Below are positions 8,819-17,235 of a stretch of DNA of 64,000 nt, one piece after another. Each line of letters starts with the position of its first letter. Position 1 is the stretch's first letter. The translations under genes and the position numbers were made by a program. The stretch lies in NCBI RefSeq assembly GCF_023555385.1, contig NZ_JAJSED010000001.1, positions 1,240,001-1,304,000 of the forward strand, written 5' to 3'. The DNA is from Guyparkeria hydrothermalis. GTDB taxonomy: Bacteria > Pseudomonadota > Gammaproteobacteria > Halothiobacillales > Halothiobacillaceae. Below the pieces are notes generated by a model. The model did no database searches. It had not been told where the DNA came from and worked only from the letters and a program-made list of their open reading frames with translations.

Positions 8819-10008
8819 AGACCAAGCTCCTTGAAGGCGGTGAATTCGACTGTATCGCCGGCGGCAAGACGGGCTCCGGGCGGGATCAATGCAAGGCCGT
8901 CGGCCCAGGCGAGCGAGCTCAACAGCCCCGAGTTCTGGTCCGGGTAGACGTCGAGCATCACCCGACCGTCGACCTCGACACGGCGCACGCGGATGTACTC
9001 CGGCCGATCCCCACCGGTTCTCGCCGAGGCCAGCGGCAGCGGCAGCGTCGGCCACGCGCCGGGATCTTCCTGCCCGGCCAGCCGGTCGATCGCCGTACGC
9101 ACAAAGCGCAGGTAGGTGACGAAAGTGGAAACGGGGTTGCCCGGCAGGCCGAGGAACGGCGTGCCCAGCACCTCACCGATTGCCAACGGCTTGCCCGGCT
9201 TGAGGAAGATGCGCCAGTGATCGATGCGTCCCAGCGCCTCGACTCCGGCGCGCACCAGGTCGGCCTCCCCCACCGACACACCGCCGGAGGTGACGATCAG
9301 GTCGGCCTCGGCCGCCTCGCGCAGGCGCGCGTCAATTTCGGAGCGGTCATCGGGCAGCACGGCTCGCTGGACGATCTCGACACCAGCAGCAGCCAGCAGC
9401 ACCTCCAGCATCGGCCCGTTGGCATCGTAGATCTTGCCCGGCGCGAACGGATCGCCGGGCGCGAGCAGCTCGTCACCGGTCGTCAACAGGGCCACGCGCA
9501 CCCGCCGACCGACCGTCACTTTTGCCTGCCCCGTGCTGGCGAGCAGGCCGAGCATGGCGGCCGTGACACGCGTGCCGGCGGACAACAGCCGCTCGCCTTC
9601 ACGCGTATCCGCACCGGTCTGACGCACGCCATCGCCCTGCGAGACGTCAGCCTGCCAACAGGCCCGGTCGGCATCGATCTCGACGGATTCCTGGGCGATG
9701 ACCGTATCGGCCCCTTCCGGCAACAGCGCCCCGGTAAAGATGCGCATCGCGGTCCCTGGCTCGAGGGTCGCGGGCGGGTCGCCGGCGAACTGCTTGCCGA
9801 CGACCGGACACGACTCGCCGGCCACCAGAGGGCCGGCACCCGCGTAACCGTCGAACAGGCTCAACGGGGCAACCGGCACGTCGCGCGGCGCGGTGACCGG
9901 CTCGGCCAGCACCCGGCCGACCGACTCGAGCACCGGCACCTGCTCGGCATCCCCGAGTGGCTGGATCCAGTCGCGCAGGCGCGCAACCACGTTATCGACC
10001 GTATCCAT
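8815..10008 (-). CDS. moeA: Molybdopterin molybdotransferase MoeA
   Basis: 397 residues from the ATG at 10008. MoeA inserts molybdate into adenylylated molybdopterin to give active Moco. The protein shows the MoeA order: N-terminal domain with [17 protein letters not shown] (substrate loop), the [11 protein letters not shown]-like [15 protein letters not shown], the MogA-like core with LLTTGDEL and [23 protein letters not shown], and a C-terminal beta domain. It lies 16 bases after moaE. An in-frame GTG four codons upstream (10020) is an alternative start. Confidence 0.95.
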   Translation of the reverse strand: MDTVDNVVARLRDWIQPLGDAEQVPVLESVGRVLAEPVTAPRDVPVAPLSLFDGYAGAGPLVAGESCPVVGKQFAGDPPATLEPGTAMRIFTGALLPEGADTVIAQESVEIDADRACWQADVSQGDGVRQTGADTREGERLLSAGTRVTAAMLGLLASTGQAKVTVGRRVRVALLTTGDELLAPGDPFAPGKIYDANGPMLEVLLAAAGVEIVQRAVLPDDRSEIDARLREAAEADLIVTSGGVSVGEADLVRAGVEALGRIDHWRIFLKPGKPLAIGEVLGTPFLGLPGNPVSTFVTYLRFVRTAIDRLAGQEDPGAWPTLPLPLASARTGGDRPEYIRVRRVEVDGRVMLDVYPDQNSGLLSSLAWADGLALIPPGARLAAGDTVEFTAFKELGL

Positions 10009-10024
10009 CGGCGCGGCCACCCCT

Positions 10025-10498
10025 TCAGTCCTCGAACTCGGCAAACCAGCGGCGGCGCGCCGCCTCGTCGCTCTCACGAGCATCCACCCAGCGGGTGTTG
10101 CCCTCGGGATCAACCTCCTTCTTCCAGAATGGCGCGTGCGTCTTGAGGTAATCCATGATGAAGGTGCAAGCATCCAGCGCATCACGTCGGTGGGCACTGG
10201 CGACCGCGACCAGCACGATCTGATCCGTGGGCCGCAGGTGACCCACTCGATGAACGATGCTCACGCCGGCCAGTGGCCACCGGGAAATCGCTTCGTCCGC
10301 CACCCGTCCCAGGGCGCGCTCGGTCATGCCCGGATAGTGCTCGAGCACCAGGTCGCTGACCTCGAGATCGTCGTTGATGTCGCGCACGGTGCCGAGGAAG
10401 CTCGCCACCGCACCCACATGAGCGCACTGCGAACGCAGTTCGCCGAGCACACCGCCGATGTCGAAATCGGCCTCTTGAACACGAATGGAACGGTACAC
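10025..10498 (-). CDS. moaE: Molybdopterin synthase catalytic subunit MoaE
   Basis: 157 residues from a GTG at 10498 (VYRSIRVQEADFDI), chosen because it gives the usual MoaE length and lies 30 bases after a good promoter. MoaE transfers sulfur from thiocarboxylated MoaD onto precursor Z. Family stretches are GAVASFLGTVRD, LEHYPGM, HRVGHLRPTDQIVLVAVASAHR and TFIMDYLKTHAPFWKKE, which carries the catalytic lysines. No moaD gene lies next to it, which is unusual because MoaD is its obligate partner; it must be elsewhere in the genome. First gene of moaE-moeA-moaC. Confidence 0.94.
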   Translation of the reverse strand: MYRSIRVQEADFDIGGVLGELRSQCAHVGAVASFLGTVRDINDDLEVSDLVLEHYPGMTERALGRVADEAISRWPLAGVSIVHRVGHLRPTDQIVLVAVASAHRRDALDACTFIMDYLKTHAPFWKKEVDPEGNTRWVDARESDEAARRRWFAEFED

Positions 10499-10534
10499 GG
10501 TTGCTGTCGATGCCCTTCTGGATATTTCCGGCAG

Positions 10535-10563
10535 ACTATAACGGTCCGGCGTGCGCCGGCCAA
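10535..10563 (-). promoter_or_regulatory. Sigma-70-type promoter for moaE-moeA-moaC
   Basis: On the minus strand TTGGCC (10563-10558) and TATAGT (10540-10535) are separated by 17 bases. Transcription would start near 10528, leaving a leader of about 30 bases before the moaE GTG. Confidence 0.6.
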
Positions 10564-10666
10564 GGGCGTTATTGCCGGGGCGCGGTAGCATGCCGCCTGG
10601 CCAGGAAGCCCGCTTGAAGCCGCCTGCATGACTGATACCCCATTAAATGTTCAAAACCGGCCTCGG

Positions 10667-10695
10667 TTGTTAATTAGAACCCTCTGATGTAGATT
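10667..10695 (+). promoter_or_regulatory. soxC: Candidate sigma-70 promoter for soxCD
   Basis: TTGTTA (10667-10672) and TAGATT (10690-10695) are spaced by 17 bases in an AT-rich patch within otherwise GC-rich DNA. If used, it gives a leader of roughly 210 bases before soxC, long enough to hold the small ORF and the hairpin described below. Confidence 0.45.
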
Positions 10696-10746
10696 GCTGC
10701 CGGTTCAAATTTTTGATCCGGTGGTCGATCATGGACCCCTGTCTGG

Positions 10747-10787
10747 ATTGACCCGACCGGAAGACCCATGAACAATAGCGGGTCAAT
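10747..10787. promoter_or_regulatory. 9-bp inverted repeat upstream of soxC (possible operator)
   Basis: ATTGACCCG (10747-10755) and CGGGTCAAT (10779-10787) are exact inverted copies whose centres are 32 bases apart, about three helical turns. The element lies downstream of the putative soxC promoter and overlaps the start of the small ORF at 10768. A regulator site is possible; it may also pair in RNA. Confidence 0.35.
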
Positions 10788-10935
10788 TGGCGACATCGGC
10801 AAGCCGCCGGCCTGTCCTCAAAAATGCGCGCCTTGCGGTTGTCGGAGAACCGCAAGGCACGGAATGGATCGAAATGAGTTGATCCGACCAATTGCCTACG
10901 ATGCAGGAGTGAGCAATGTCAGAAACCACACTTGA
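10768..10935 (+). CDS. Small Cys-rich ORF in the soxC leader (possible leader peptide)
   Basis: A 55-codon frame too short for routine gene calling. The ATG at 10768 is preceded by GGAAG at a spacing of about 5. The product has four cysteines in a tight cluster, C16-PQK-C20-AP-C23-G-C25, encoded exactly where the perfect hairpin at 10830-10858 begins. The stop codon at 10933-10935 lies 20 bases inside soxC, so its translation would run through the soxC ribosome-binding site and start in another frame. This arrangement is what a cysteine- or sulfur-responsive leader peptide would look like, but no homologue is recognised and chance is possible in GC-rich DNA. Confidence 0.3.
   Translation: MNNSGSIGDIGKPPACPQKCAPCGCRRTARHGMDRNELIRPIAYDAGVSNVRNHT
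10830..10858 (+). promoter_or_regulatory. Perfect 11-bp hairpin in the soxC leader
   Basis: GCCTTGCGGTT and AACCGCAAGGC pair exactly around a 7-base loop GTCGGAG. No T-run follows on the plus strand, so it is not a plain terminator for rightward transcripts. On the minus strand it is followed by GCGCATTTTTG, so it could end leftward transcripts. It overlaps cysteine codons of the small ORF, 58 bases before soxC. Confidence 0.5.
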
Positions 10936-12289
10936 TCAGACGCCGCAGAGCGATGCCCGCGAGGGCGTGGCTTCCAGCGACCGTCGCAAATTCCTCCGCA
11001 AGAGCGTCGCGCTGGCGGCATCTGGCGCTGCCGCTGCAGCCGCCGGCAATGCCTACGCAGGTGACGTCAAGCTGGAGACCGTAACGGATCCGCTGAAGCC
11101 TGGCGCGACCCGCAACATCCTCGGCCGCGGCGTGGTATCCGTTCCTTACGGCATGCCGTCGAAGTTCGAGAAGCACGTCGTTCGTCGCAACGTCAGCTGG
11201 CTGACCGCCGATACCGTCGCCTCGATCAGCTTCACCCCGTGGCAGGACCTCAACGGCATCATCACGCCGAACGGCCTGCACTTCGAGCGTCACCACGCCG
11301 GTGCCGTCGACGTTGATCCTGAGACCCACCGCCTGGTTATCCACGGCATGGTCGACAAGCCGATGATCTTCACCATGGAAGATCTCAAGCGCATGCCGTC
11401 GCACACCGCGATCCACTTCCTCGAGTGCCCGGCCAACGGCGCAATGGAATGGCGCGGCGTCCAGATGGACTCCATGCAGTTCACCCACGGCATGATGGCC
11501 TGCTCCGAGTGGACCGGCGTCAAGCTGACCGACCTGATGGAGTACGTTGGTGTCGATCCGAAGTCGACCTGGCTGTACGCCGAAGGCACCGACGGTTCTG
11601 CCCTGCAGCGTTCCATCCCGATGGAAGGCGCCAAGGACCAGTTCGGCGAGCCGCTGCCGGCTGACAGCTGCGAGATGTACAAGGACGCGATGATCGCCTA
11701 CGCCCAGAACGGCGAAGCGCTGCGTCCGGAAAACGGCTACCCGATCCGCTTCCTGCTCCCGGGCTGCGAAGCGAACATGTCGATCAAGTGGCTGCGCCGC
11801 ATCAAGTTCGTCGACAAGCCGCTGGTCACCTACCAGGAGACCCGCCACTACATCGAGCCGCTGCCGGATGGCACCATCCGCCAGTTCTCGCTGGTGAACG
11901 AGACGAACTCCGTCATCAACTACCCGTGCCCGGACAACCAGATGAAGGGCAAAGGCGCCTACGAGATCCGTGGTATCGCCTGGTCGGGTCGCGGCAAGAT
12001 CGCTCACGTCGACGTATCCGTCGATGGTGGCAAGAACTGGAAAGAGGCCGAACTGGTCGAGCCGGTCATGAGCAAGTGCGTGACCAAGTTCAAGCTGCCG
12101 TTCGAGTGGAACGGGGACGAGCACCTGATCATGAGCCGGGCCACCGACGAGACCGGCTATGTCCAGCCGACCCTGATGCAGCTGCGCAACGTTCGCGGCA
12201 CCAACAGCATCTACCACAAGAACTCCATTCAGGCCTGGAAAATCGAGAAGACCGGCGAGGTGAAGAATGTCCAAATTGAAAACTTCTAA
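10916..12289 (+). CDS. soxC: Sulfane dehydrogenase molybdenum subunit SoxC
   Basis: 457 residues with a twin-arginine signal (SSDRRKFLRKS, residues 20-30; probable cleavage after AYA-48), so it is exported folded with its Moco. SoxC, with SoxD, oxidises SoxY-bound sulfane sulfur in the thiosulfate pathway. The sulfite-oxidase fold is clear: the molybdenum-ligating cysteine is C171 in HFLECPANG, and ANGEALRPENGYPIRFLLPG, IKWLRRI and VDVSVDGGKNW match SoxC. Oddities: PGCEAN at 282-287 where Paracoccus SoxC, as I recall it, has PGWEGN, and extra residues at about 240-255. The ribosome-binding site AGGAG sits 8 bases before the ATG. It overlaps soxD by 23 bases. Confidence 0.95.
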   Translation: MSETTLDQTPQSDAREGVASSDRRKFLRKSVALAASGAAAAAAGNAYAGDVKLETVTDPLKPGATRNILGRGVVSVPYGMPSKFEKHVVRRNVSWLTADTVASISFTPWQDLNGIITPNGLHFERHHAGAVDVDPETHRLVIHGMVDKPMIFTMEDLKRMPSHTAIHFLECPANGAMEWRGVQMDSMQFTHGMMACSEWTGVKLTDLMEYVGVDPKSTWLYAEGTDGSALQRSIPMEGAKDQFGEPLPADSCEMYKDAMIAYAQNGEALRPENGYPIRFLLPGCEANMSIKWLRRIKFVDKPLVTYQETRHYIEPLPDGTIRQFSLVNETNSVINYPCPDNQMKGKGAYEIRGIAWSGRGKIAHVDVSVDGGKNWKEAELVEPVMSKCVTKFKLPFEWNGDEHLIMSRATDETGYVQPTLMQLRNVRGTNSIYHKNSIQAWKIEKTGEVKNVQIENF

Positions 12290-12920
12290 GTTCGGCCTGG
12301 GTCTTGCCGCTGGTGTGATGGCCCTGGGCCTGAGCACCGCCGGTATCGCAGGCGGTTTCAACGGCATCGGCGCGAACATCACCGAGAAAGCCGTCGATCC
12401 GTGGGACATCAGTGTGTTCTACGACGGCACCAACCTGCCGAAGGGCTCGGGCACCGTCGAGGCGGGCCAGCAGCCGTATGACGCCAAGTGCGCCATGTGC
12501 CACGGCGCGTTCGGTGAAGGCGCCGAGGGCTACCCGAAGATGGCCGGCGACCCGATGCCCGCGTTCATCCAGTCCCTCAAGCAGGGCCTCGATGGCGTAG
12601 GCAACCGTGGCGTGAACAACGCTTGGGGCCACGCTCCGACGCTGTTCGACATGATCAAGCGCCACATGCCGTTCTACGCACCGGGCACCATGGGTGTTGA
12701 CGAGTCCTACGCTGTCACCTGCTACGTCCTGAACCTGGGCGGCATCGTCGACATGGACTTCACCTGCAGCAACGAGACGCTCGCAGACGTCGACATGCCG
12801 GCACGTGAGTACTACGTCACCGACACCCGTCCGGACGTGGACAACAAGCGTTGCATGAGCGACTGCTACGACGAGAAGCCGAAGGTTGTCGGCGCCGCGG
12901 TAACCGGCGTCAGCGAGTAA
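12267..12920 (+). CDS. soxD: SoxD-like cytochrome c subunit, single heme
   Basis: 217 residues with an N-terminal signal (residues about 8-29, ending AGIAGG). One c-type heme site is visible, C75-AM-C78-H79 in CAMCHG, with downstream methionines (for example MPFYAPGTM) as possible axial ligands. SoxD accepts electrons from the SoxC molybdenum centre and passes them to the respiratory chain. Paracoccus SoxD is larger and carries two hemes; here there is no second CxxCH. The C-terminal CMSDCYDEK pair is not a heme motif. The start lies 23 bases inside soxC, indicating translational coupling. Identity as the SoxC partner rests on this coupling and the KMAGDPMPAFIQSLKQG-type sequence. Confidence 0.88.
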   Translation: MSKLKTSKFGLGLAAGVMALGLSTAGIAGGFNGIGANITEKAVDPWDISVFYDGTNLPKGSGTVEAGQQPYDAKCAMCHGAFGEGAEGYPKMAGDPMPAFIQSLKQGLDGVGNRGVNNAWGHAPTLFDMIKRHMPFYAPGTMGVDESYAVTCYVLNLGGIVDMDFTCSNETLADVDMPAREYYVTDTRPDVDNKRCMSDCYDEKPKVVGAAVTGVSE

Positions 12921-12945
12921 ATCGCGACAAACTCTCGGTAAGAAA

Positions 12946-12973
12946 AAGCCCCGCCACTGGCGGGGCTTTTTTT
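12946..12973. terminator. Bidirectional terminator between soxD and atpG
   Basis: A 10-bp stem AAGCCCCGCC/GGCGGGGCTT with the loop ACT, T7 on the right and A5 on the left. It ends the rightward soxCD transcript and probably also the leftward ATPase operon, whose atpG stop codon is at 13000. Confidence 0.92.
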
Positions 12974-12999
12974 GTGTCCGGCAATCCTGTTCCGGCCGC

Positions 13000-13878
13000 C
13001 TAGCCGAGGGCCTCGAAGCTCGCGATCAGATCGAACAGCTCCGCGTCGATACCGCTCTGCCGCTGGTGATGAAAGCGCGTTTCGAGCCGTTCGAGCATGT
13101 CCTCGATATTGCGATCGGCCCGTTGCATGGCCGCCAGGCGAGCCGCGTTTTCGCTCGCCAGCGACTCGGCACAGGCCCGGAACAGCGTCACAAACAGATA
13201 CTCGCGCAGCAGGGCCCGCAGGGTGTCTCCCCCCTCCCCCATCACCTCGGGCAGGTTGTTCGTCGGCCATGGCTGATCCCTGAGTGAGACGAGCCAGTCA
13301 CGATCCAGCGGCAACAGTCGCCGGTGAGTCGGCTCGAACGGGGCATCGCCGCCCGGCCGATTGTGGAACAAGTGCAGTTCGGTTGCCTCGGTATCACCCA
13401 GCTGATCCTCGTTTGCCAGCAACAGGCGGCCAACCAACTCGCCGACCCCGTGGACGCCAGCGGGCACGTCGAAGCGCCCCTGCACCGCCAGGCCAAGATC
13501 CAGTAACCGCGCCTCCACACGTTCGCCGACCGCCCACAGATGCAATGTGTCGCCCTCTCCTCCGAGGCGACGCCCGGCGACGGCCGCGATCCGCTCGTTG
13601 AACTGGCCGGCCAGCCCCTGATCGGACCCGAACACGATAGCCACCCGCACCCTTTCGCCTCGATTGCCCGCCGGTGCCGGAACCGCCTCGCCAGCCTTGC
13701 CCCTCAACGCGGCCGCCAGCCCCAGGGTGACCGTCCGGTGGTAGTCCTCCAGGGCACGCACCGACTCCTCGAACTGGCCGATACTCGATGCCGAGAGCGC
13801 CTTCATTGTCTGCACGACCGATTGCAGGTCACGTGCGCTCTCTATCTGGTGACGCAATGCCAGCATGCCTGCGGTCAC
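13000..13878 (-). CDS. atpG: N-ATPase gamma subunit
   Basis: 292 residues. The gamma subunit forms the rotating stalk inside the catalytic head. The N-terminal coiled-coil [24 protein letters not shown] and the C-terminal [48 protein letters not shown] match the family ends. The GTG start overlaps the atpA stop (GTGA); an ATG four codons on is an alternative. As in other N-ATPase operons this is the last gene, and the middle of the protein is divergent from ordinary AtpG. The terminator is 27 bases further on. Confidence 0.9.
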   Translation of the reverse strand: MTAGMLALRHQIESARDLQSVVQTMKALSASSIGQFEESVRALEDYHRTVTLGLAAALRGKAGEAVPAPAGNRGERVRVAIVFGSDQGLAGQFNERIAAVAGRRLGGEGDTLHLWAVGERVEARLLDLGLAVQGRFDVPAGVHGVGELVGRLLLANEDQLGDTEATELHLFHNRPGGDAPFEPTHRRLLPLDRDWLVSLRDQPWPTNNLPEVMGEGGDTLRALLREYLFVTLFRACAESLASENAARLAAMQRADRNIEDMLERLETRFHHQRQSGIDAELFDLIASFEALG

Positions 13879-15437
13879 GAGGTCGTCCCTTCCTGACTGT
13901 CCTCCGGGTTTACCGCAATCGATGCCACCGCATCCCGCGCCACCTCGATGATGCGTGCATGCTGCTCCGCCGTCACGACCTCCCCCGCCTGCAGACGTCG
14001 GCGCAGGGCCTCCGGCAGGTCCGTCACGGCCGCCCGCAACGCGTGCTCGGCCTCGGGCATCCGCTCCAGAGGCACTCGTTCGAACAATTGCTCGTTGAGC
14101 GCCATCAGCACTACCAGTTGCTCGGCCACGGGCACCGGGCTTGCCTCTGGCTGTCTCAGGCTGGCCCGAATGCGTCGACCGTGATCGATTCGGCGCCGCG
14201 TGTGCTCGTCCAGCCGCGCACCGAAACGGGCGAAGGTTTCCAGCTCCTCGAACTGGGCGTAGGCGAGCTTGAGAGCTCCGGCTTCGCGACGGAATGCCTT
14301 GAACTGTGCCTTGCCGCCCACTCTGGAAACCGACTTGCCCACGTCGACTGCCGGCAGCATGCCGAGCTCGAACAGCGACGGCGACAGGTAGACCTGCCCG
14401 TCGGTGATCGATATCAGATTGGTGGGAATGTAGGCCGAGATGTCCTGCGCCTCGGTCTCGATGATGGGCAACGCGGTCAGGGAACCGCCACCCTCCTCCT
14501 CGCGCAGGTGAGTCGCCCGCTCGAGCAGCCGCGAGTGGATGTAGAAGATATCGCCGGGAAAGGCCTCGCGCCCCGGCGGCCGGCGCAACAGGAGGGAGAG
14601 CTCACGGTAGGCGCGCGCATGCTGGGTCAGGTCGTCGTAGACGATCAGCACATCCTGCCCTTCGGCCATCAGGTGCTCGGCTATGCTGGTGGCCGCATAG
14701 GGTGCGATGTAGGAAAGTCCCGGCGGGCCGTTGCCCTCGGTCACCACGACAGTGGTGTATTCCATCGCCCCATGCGCACGCAGCGTGGCAACGGCCTTGG
14801 CCACCGACGCCGTGCGCTGCCCGATCGCGCAGTAAAGGCAGAAGACGTTCTTGTCGCGCTGGTTGAGAATGGTGTCGATCGCTATGCTGCTCTTGCCCGT
14901 CTGGCGGTCGCCAAGGAGCAGCTCCCGCTGGCCGCGGCCTATCGGGATCATGGCGTCGATCACCTTAATCCCGGTCTGCAGCGGCTCGGCTACCGGGGCG
15001 CGATCCATAATCGCCGGCGCGGGACGTTCGATCGGCAGACGACGACTACCACGCGGCGCCGGCCGATCGTCCAGCGGCCGGCCCAGCGGGTCGATGACAC
15101 GCCCGATCAGCTCCTCGCCAACCGGCACATCCATTACCCGGCCGGTTCGTTCCACCTCGTCCCCCGCCTGGAGCTGCCAGTGCTCGCCGAGCAGCACCAC
15201 CCCGATCTCGTCGGCATCGACGTTGAACGCGATGCCCATGACGTCGCGCGGGAATCGCAGCAGTTCCTCGTAGCCGACATTCGGCAATCCGGTCACCCGC
15301 GCGATACCCGCCGACGCACTGCGCACGTGACCGATTTCACGCACGCCGATCCGGGGCGCGAACGAGTCGCAGGCCTCGCCAAGACCACGCAGACCCTGCT
15401 CGAGTTCGTTGGCGAGCAGCTGGTCGGGCGCCGTCAT
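13875..15437 (-). CDS. atpA: N-ATPase alpha subunit
   Basis: 520 residues from the ATG at 15437, whose ATGA overlaps the atpF stop. The non-catalytic nucleotide-binding subunit of the F1 head: P-loop GDRQTGKSS at 176-184, [45 protein letters not shown] and the alpha signature region [12 protein letters not shown]. It is shorter in the N-terminal part than some F-type alphas, consistent with a head that lacks a separate delta subunit. Downstream atpG overlaps by 4 bases. Confidence 0.93.
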   Translation of the reverse strand: MTAPDQLLANELEQGLRGLGEACDSFAPRIGVREIGHVRSASAGIARVTGLPNVGYEELLRFPRDVMGIAFNVDADEIGVVLLGEHWQLQAGDEVERTGRVMDVPVGEELIGRVIDPLGRPLDDRPAPRGSRRLPIERPAPAIMDRAPVAEPLQTGIKVIDAMIPIGRGQRELLLGDRQTGKSSIAIDTILNQRDKNVFCLYCAIGQRTASVAKAVATLRAHGAMEYTTVVVTEGNGPPGLSYIAPYAATSIAEHLMAEGQDVLIVYDDLTQHARAYRELSLLLRRPPGREAFPGDIFYIHSRLLERATHLREEEGGGSLTALPIIETEAQDISAYIPTNLISITDGQVYLSPSLFELGMLPAVDVGKSVSRVGGKAQFKAFRREAGALKLAYAQFEELETFARFGARLDEHTRRRIDHGRRIRASLRQPEASPVPVAEQLVVLMALNEQLFERVPLERMPEAEHALRAAVTDLPEALRRRLQAGEVVTAEQHARIIEVARDAVASIAVNPEDSQEGTTS

Positions 15438-16243
15438 GGCGACGGGGCCTCCGTGGCCGGGCGGTCGCCGTCGCTCCTTTCCCCGACCTCCCCGTCGAGC
15501 CGTTCGGCCAGATGGTGACGCAGGGCCCGGAGATACTCGTCGATGCTCCACCCCAACTTCTCACCGTCGGTGGCCAGTTCGATGCCGCCGATGATCTCGG
15601 GGGCGACCTCGAAACGCACCGAGGCCTTCAGGACCAGGATGTCTGAAAGGGACTTCTGGAGACGTTGCCGCTGCTCGTCGGACAGCGGGAAAGCCGTGCG
15701 CAACCGGACCGCGTCAGCCTCTCCCGCCAGTTGCTCGGTCAGACGCTGCCGCTCGCCCTCGTCCAACGACGTCAGCCGCTCGAGGAACACCGACGTCATT
15801 GCCTCCTCGAGGTCACGATGGGCAAGATCACGCAGGGCCCGCCGAGTGATGGCCAGGACCTGTTCGCGGGCCTCGCGCATCAGTTCGTCCCCCAGACGCT
15901 CCTGCTCCCGTTTTAACGACTCGATCTGACGCTCGCGAAGCTGTTCGGCAGAGCGCCGCGCCGCTTCCATCAGGCGGTGATGCTCCTCGCGCGCTTCCTC
16001 GGCCACCTCTTTAAGCCGCCGGTCGCGCTGCCTTTCAAAGTCGGCATTGCGTTCCTCGAAAGTCTCGCGTTCGCGTTCGGCCTCGGCTCGCGTTGCATCC
16101 GCCTCGGCAAGTGAATTACTGATGCGCTTCTCGCGGGCGTCGATCGCCTCCAGGATCGGGCGATACAGGAAGCGCTTGAGCAGCCATACCAGGACCGCAA
16201 AGTTGATCACCTGGGCGGCGACGGTGTACCAGTCGACCAGCAT
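15434..16243 (-). CDS. atpF: N-ATPase b subunit with delta-like C-terminus
   Basis: 269 residues, much longer than a usual b subunit (about 160). A single N-terminal membrane helix ([20 protein letters not shown]) is followed by a long charged coiled-coil (about residues 35-140). A C-terminal domain (about 150-250, with [29 protein letters not shown]) resembles the delta subunit. N-ATPase operons lack atpH, and an extended b subunit is known to stand in for it; no atpH is seen here. It forms the peripheral stalk that holds the head still. Lies 3 bases after atpE. Confidence 0.9.
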   Translation of the reverse strand: MLVDWYTVAAQVINFAVLVWLLKRFLYRPILEAIDAREKRISNSLAEADATRAEAERERETFEERNADFERQRDRRLKEVAEEAREEHHRLMEAARRSAEQLRERQIESLKREQERLGDELMREAREQVLAITRRALRDLAHRDLEEAMTSVFLERLTSLDEGERQRLTEQLAGEADAVRLRTAFPLSDEQRQRLQKSLSDILVLKASVRFEVAPEIIGGIELATDGEKLGWSIDEYLRALRHHLAERLDGEVGERSDGDRPATEAPSP

Positions 16244-16246
16244 CGA

Positions 16247-16525
16247 TCAGCCACCCGTCGCGGCGAGAAAGTGGTTCCAGAACGGATTGGCGAACAAAAG
16301 GATCATCGCGACCACGAAGCAATAGATGGCGGTCGACTCGATCATCGCCAGGCCGACGAACAGCGTCCGCGTGATAGTGGGGGCGGCATCCGGTTGCTGT
16401 GCCAACGAGGTCAGGGCGGTGGCAACTGCACGCCCCTCGCCCAGCGACGGCCCCAGTACGCCGATTCCCAGCGTCAGGCCGGCGGTGACGATGGAGACCA
16501 CCGCGATAATGGTCATGCTGTCCAT
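16247..16525 (-). CDS. atpE: N-ATPase c subunit (rotor ring, probable Na+ site)
   Basis: 92 residues, two hydrophobic helices joined by a polar loop (LAQQPDAAPTITR). The ion site is readable: E63-S64-T65 in helix 2 (MIESTAIY), with P26 and E30 in helix 1 (GPSLGEGRA) and Y68. These positions correspond, with an offset of two, to P28, Q32, E65, S66, T67 and Y70 of the sodium-binding Ilyobacter ring, but Gln is replaced by a second Glu. Two carboxylates per subunit are a known feature of N-ATPase rings. Sodium coupling is inferred from these residues. Confidence 0.92.
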   Translation of the reverse strand: MDSMTIIAVVSIVTAGLTLGIGVLGPSLGEGRAVATALTSLAQQPDAAPTITRTLFVGLAMIESTAIYCFVVAMILLFANPFWNHFLAATGG

Positions 16526-16551
16526 GGTTTCCCTTCTCCCCTTGATGACTG

Positions 16552-17235
16552 TCAGCGATCGGTGTCGGTCCGGTGCACCCGCGTGGCCGCCGCGATGTAG
16601 ACAGCAGCCAGAATGAAGAAGATATAGGCCTGTACCATCCCGGTAAGCAAGCCGAGCGCCGTCATGACGACCGGGAACAGGAACGGCGTGATCGTCAGCA
16701 GGATGCCGATGATCATCGCCCCGCTCATCATGTTGCCGAACAGGCGCACCGCCAGCGCCAGTGTCCGCGAGAACTCACTGATGACGTTGAACGGCAGCAT
16801 GATGGGGGTCGGCCGGGCATACGACCGCAGGTAGCTGCCCACCCCCTGTTCGGCGATGCCGTAGAAAGGCACGGCGACGAATACGCTCAAGGCCAGCGCG
16901 GTGGTGGTTGACAGCGAGCCGGTGGGCGCCAGGTAACCGGGAATCATGGTGCAGAGTGCCGAGACGGCGATAAACAGGAAGAGTGTGCCGAGAAACCCCA
17001 CGTGCTCGCGCGGACTATCAAGACCGACGTCATCAAGCTGCCGCTCGATCTGGATAACGATGATCTCTAGCAGGTTCTGCCAGCGCGAGCGCGCCTCGCC
17101 GCTCGACAGCCGCGAGGTGATCAGCCATGAGCCCAGCACCAGCAACAGCATCACCGCCCAGGTGAACAGGATGGTCGCGTTGAGCTTCAACCAGCCGGCC
17201 TGCCACAGCACGATCTCGTCGGGGCTTAGCTGCAC
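16552..17235 (-). CDS. atpB: N-ATPase a subunit
   Basis: 227 residues from the GTG at 17235 (VQLSPDEIVLWQ), preceded by GGAG at a spacing of about 8. The a subunit carries the half-channels against the c ring. Five or six membrane helices are visible. The essential arginine is in LALAVRLFGNMMSGAM and the following GLLTGMVQAYIFFILAAVYI matches the family's last helices. The start lies inside the end of atpR (10-base overlap), so the two are coupled. Confidence 0.9.
   Translation of the reverse strand: MQLSPDEIVLWQAGWLKLNATILFTWAVMLLLVLGSWLITSRLSSGEARSRWQNLLEIIVIQIERQLDDVGLDSPREHVGFLGTLFLFIAVSALCTMIPGYLAPTGSLSTTTALALSVFVAVPFYGIAEQGVGSYLRSYARPTPIMLPFNVISEFSRTLALAVRLFGNMMSGAMIIGILLTITPFLFPVVMTALGLLTGMVQAYIFFILAAVYIAAATRVHRTDTDR

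Noticed and set aside
10670-10891. A 73-residue open frame on the minus strand across the soxC leader
   Set aside because: No ribosome-binding site, arginine-rich composition typical of chance frames in GC-rich DNA, and it would run against the likely soxC transcript.
10919-12409. A 496-codon minus-strand frame opposite soxC
   Set aside because: Antisense of SoxC with no recognisable motif or ribosome-binding site.
10916-12920. Calling the pair sorAB (sulfite:cytochrome c oxidoreductase)
   Set aside because: The small single-heme partner suggested it, but the molybdenum subunit has clear SoxC stretches (ANGEALRPENGYP, VDVSVDGGKNW) and SorB is much smaller than 217 residues.
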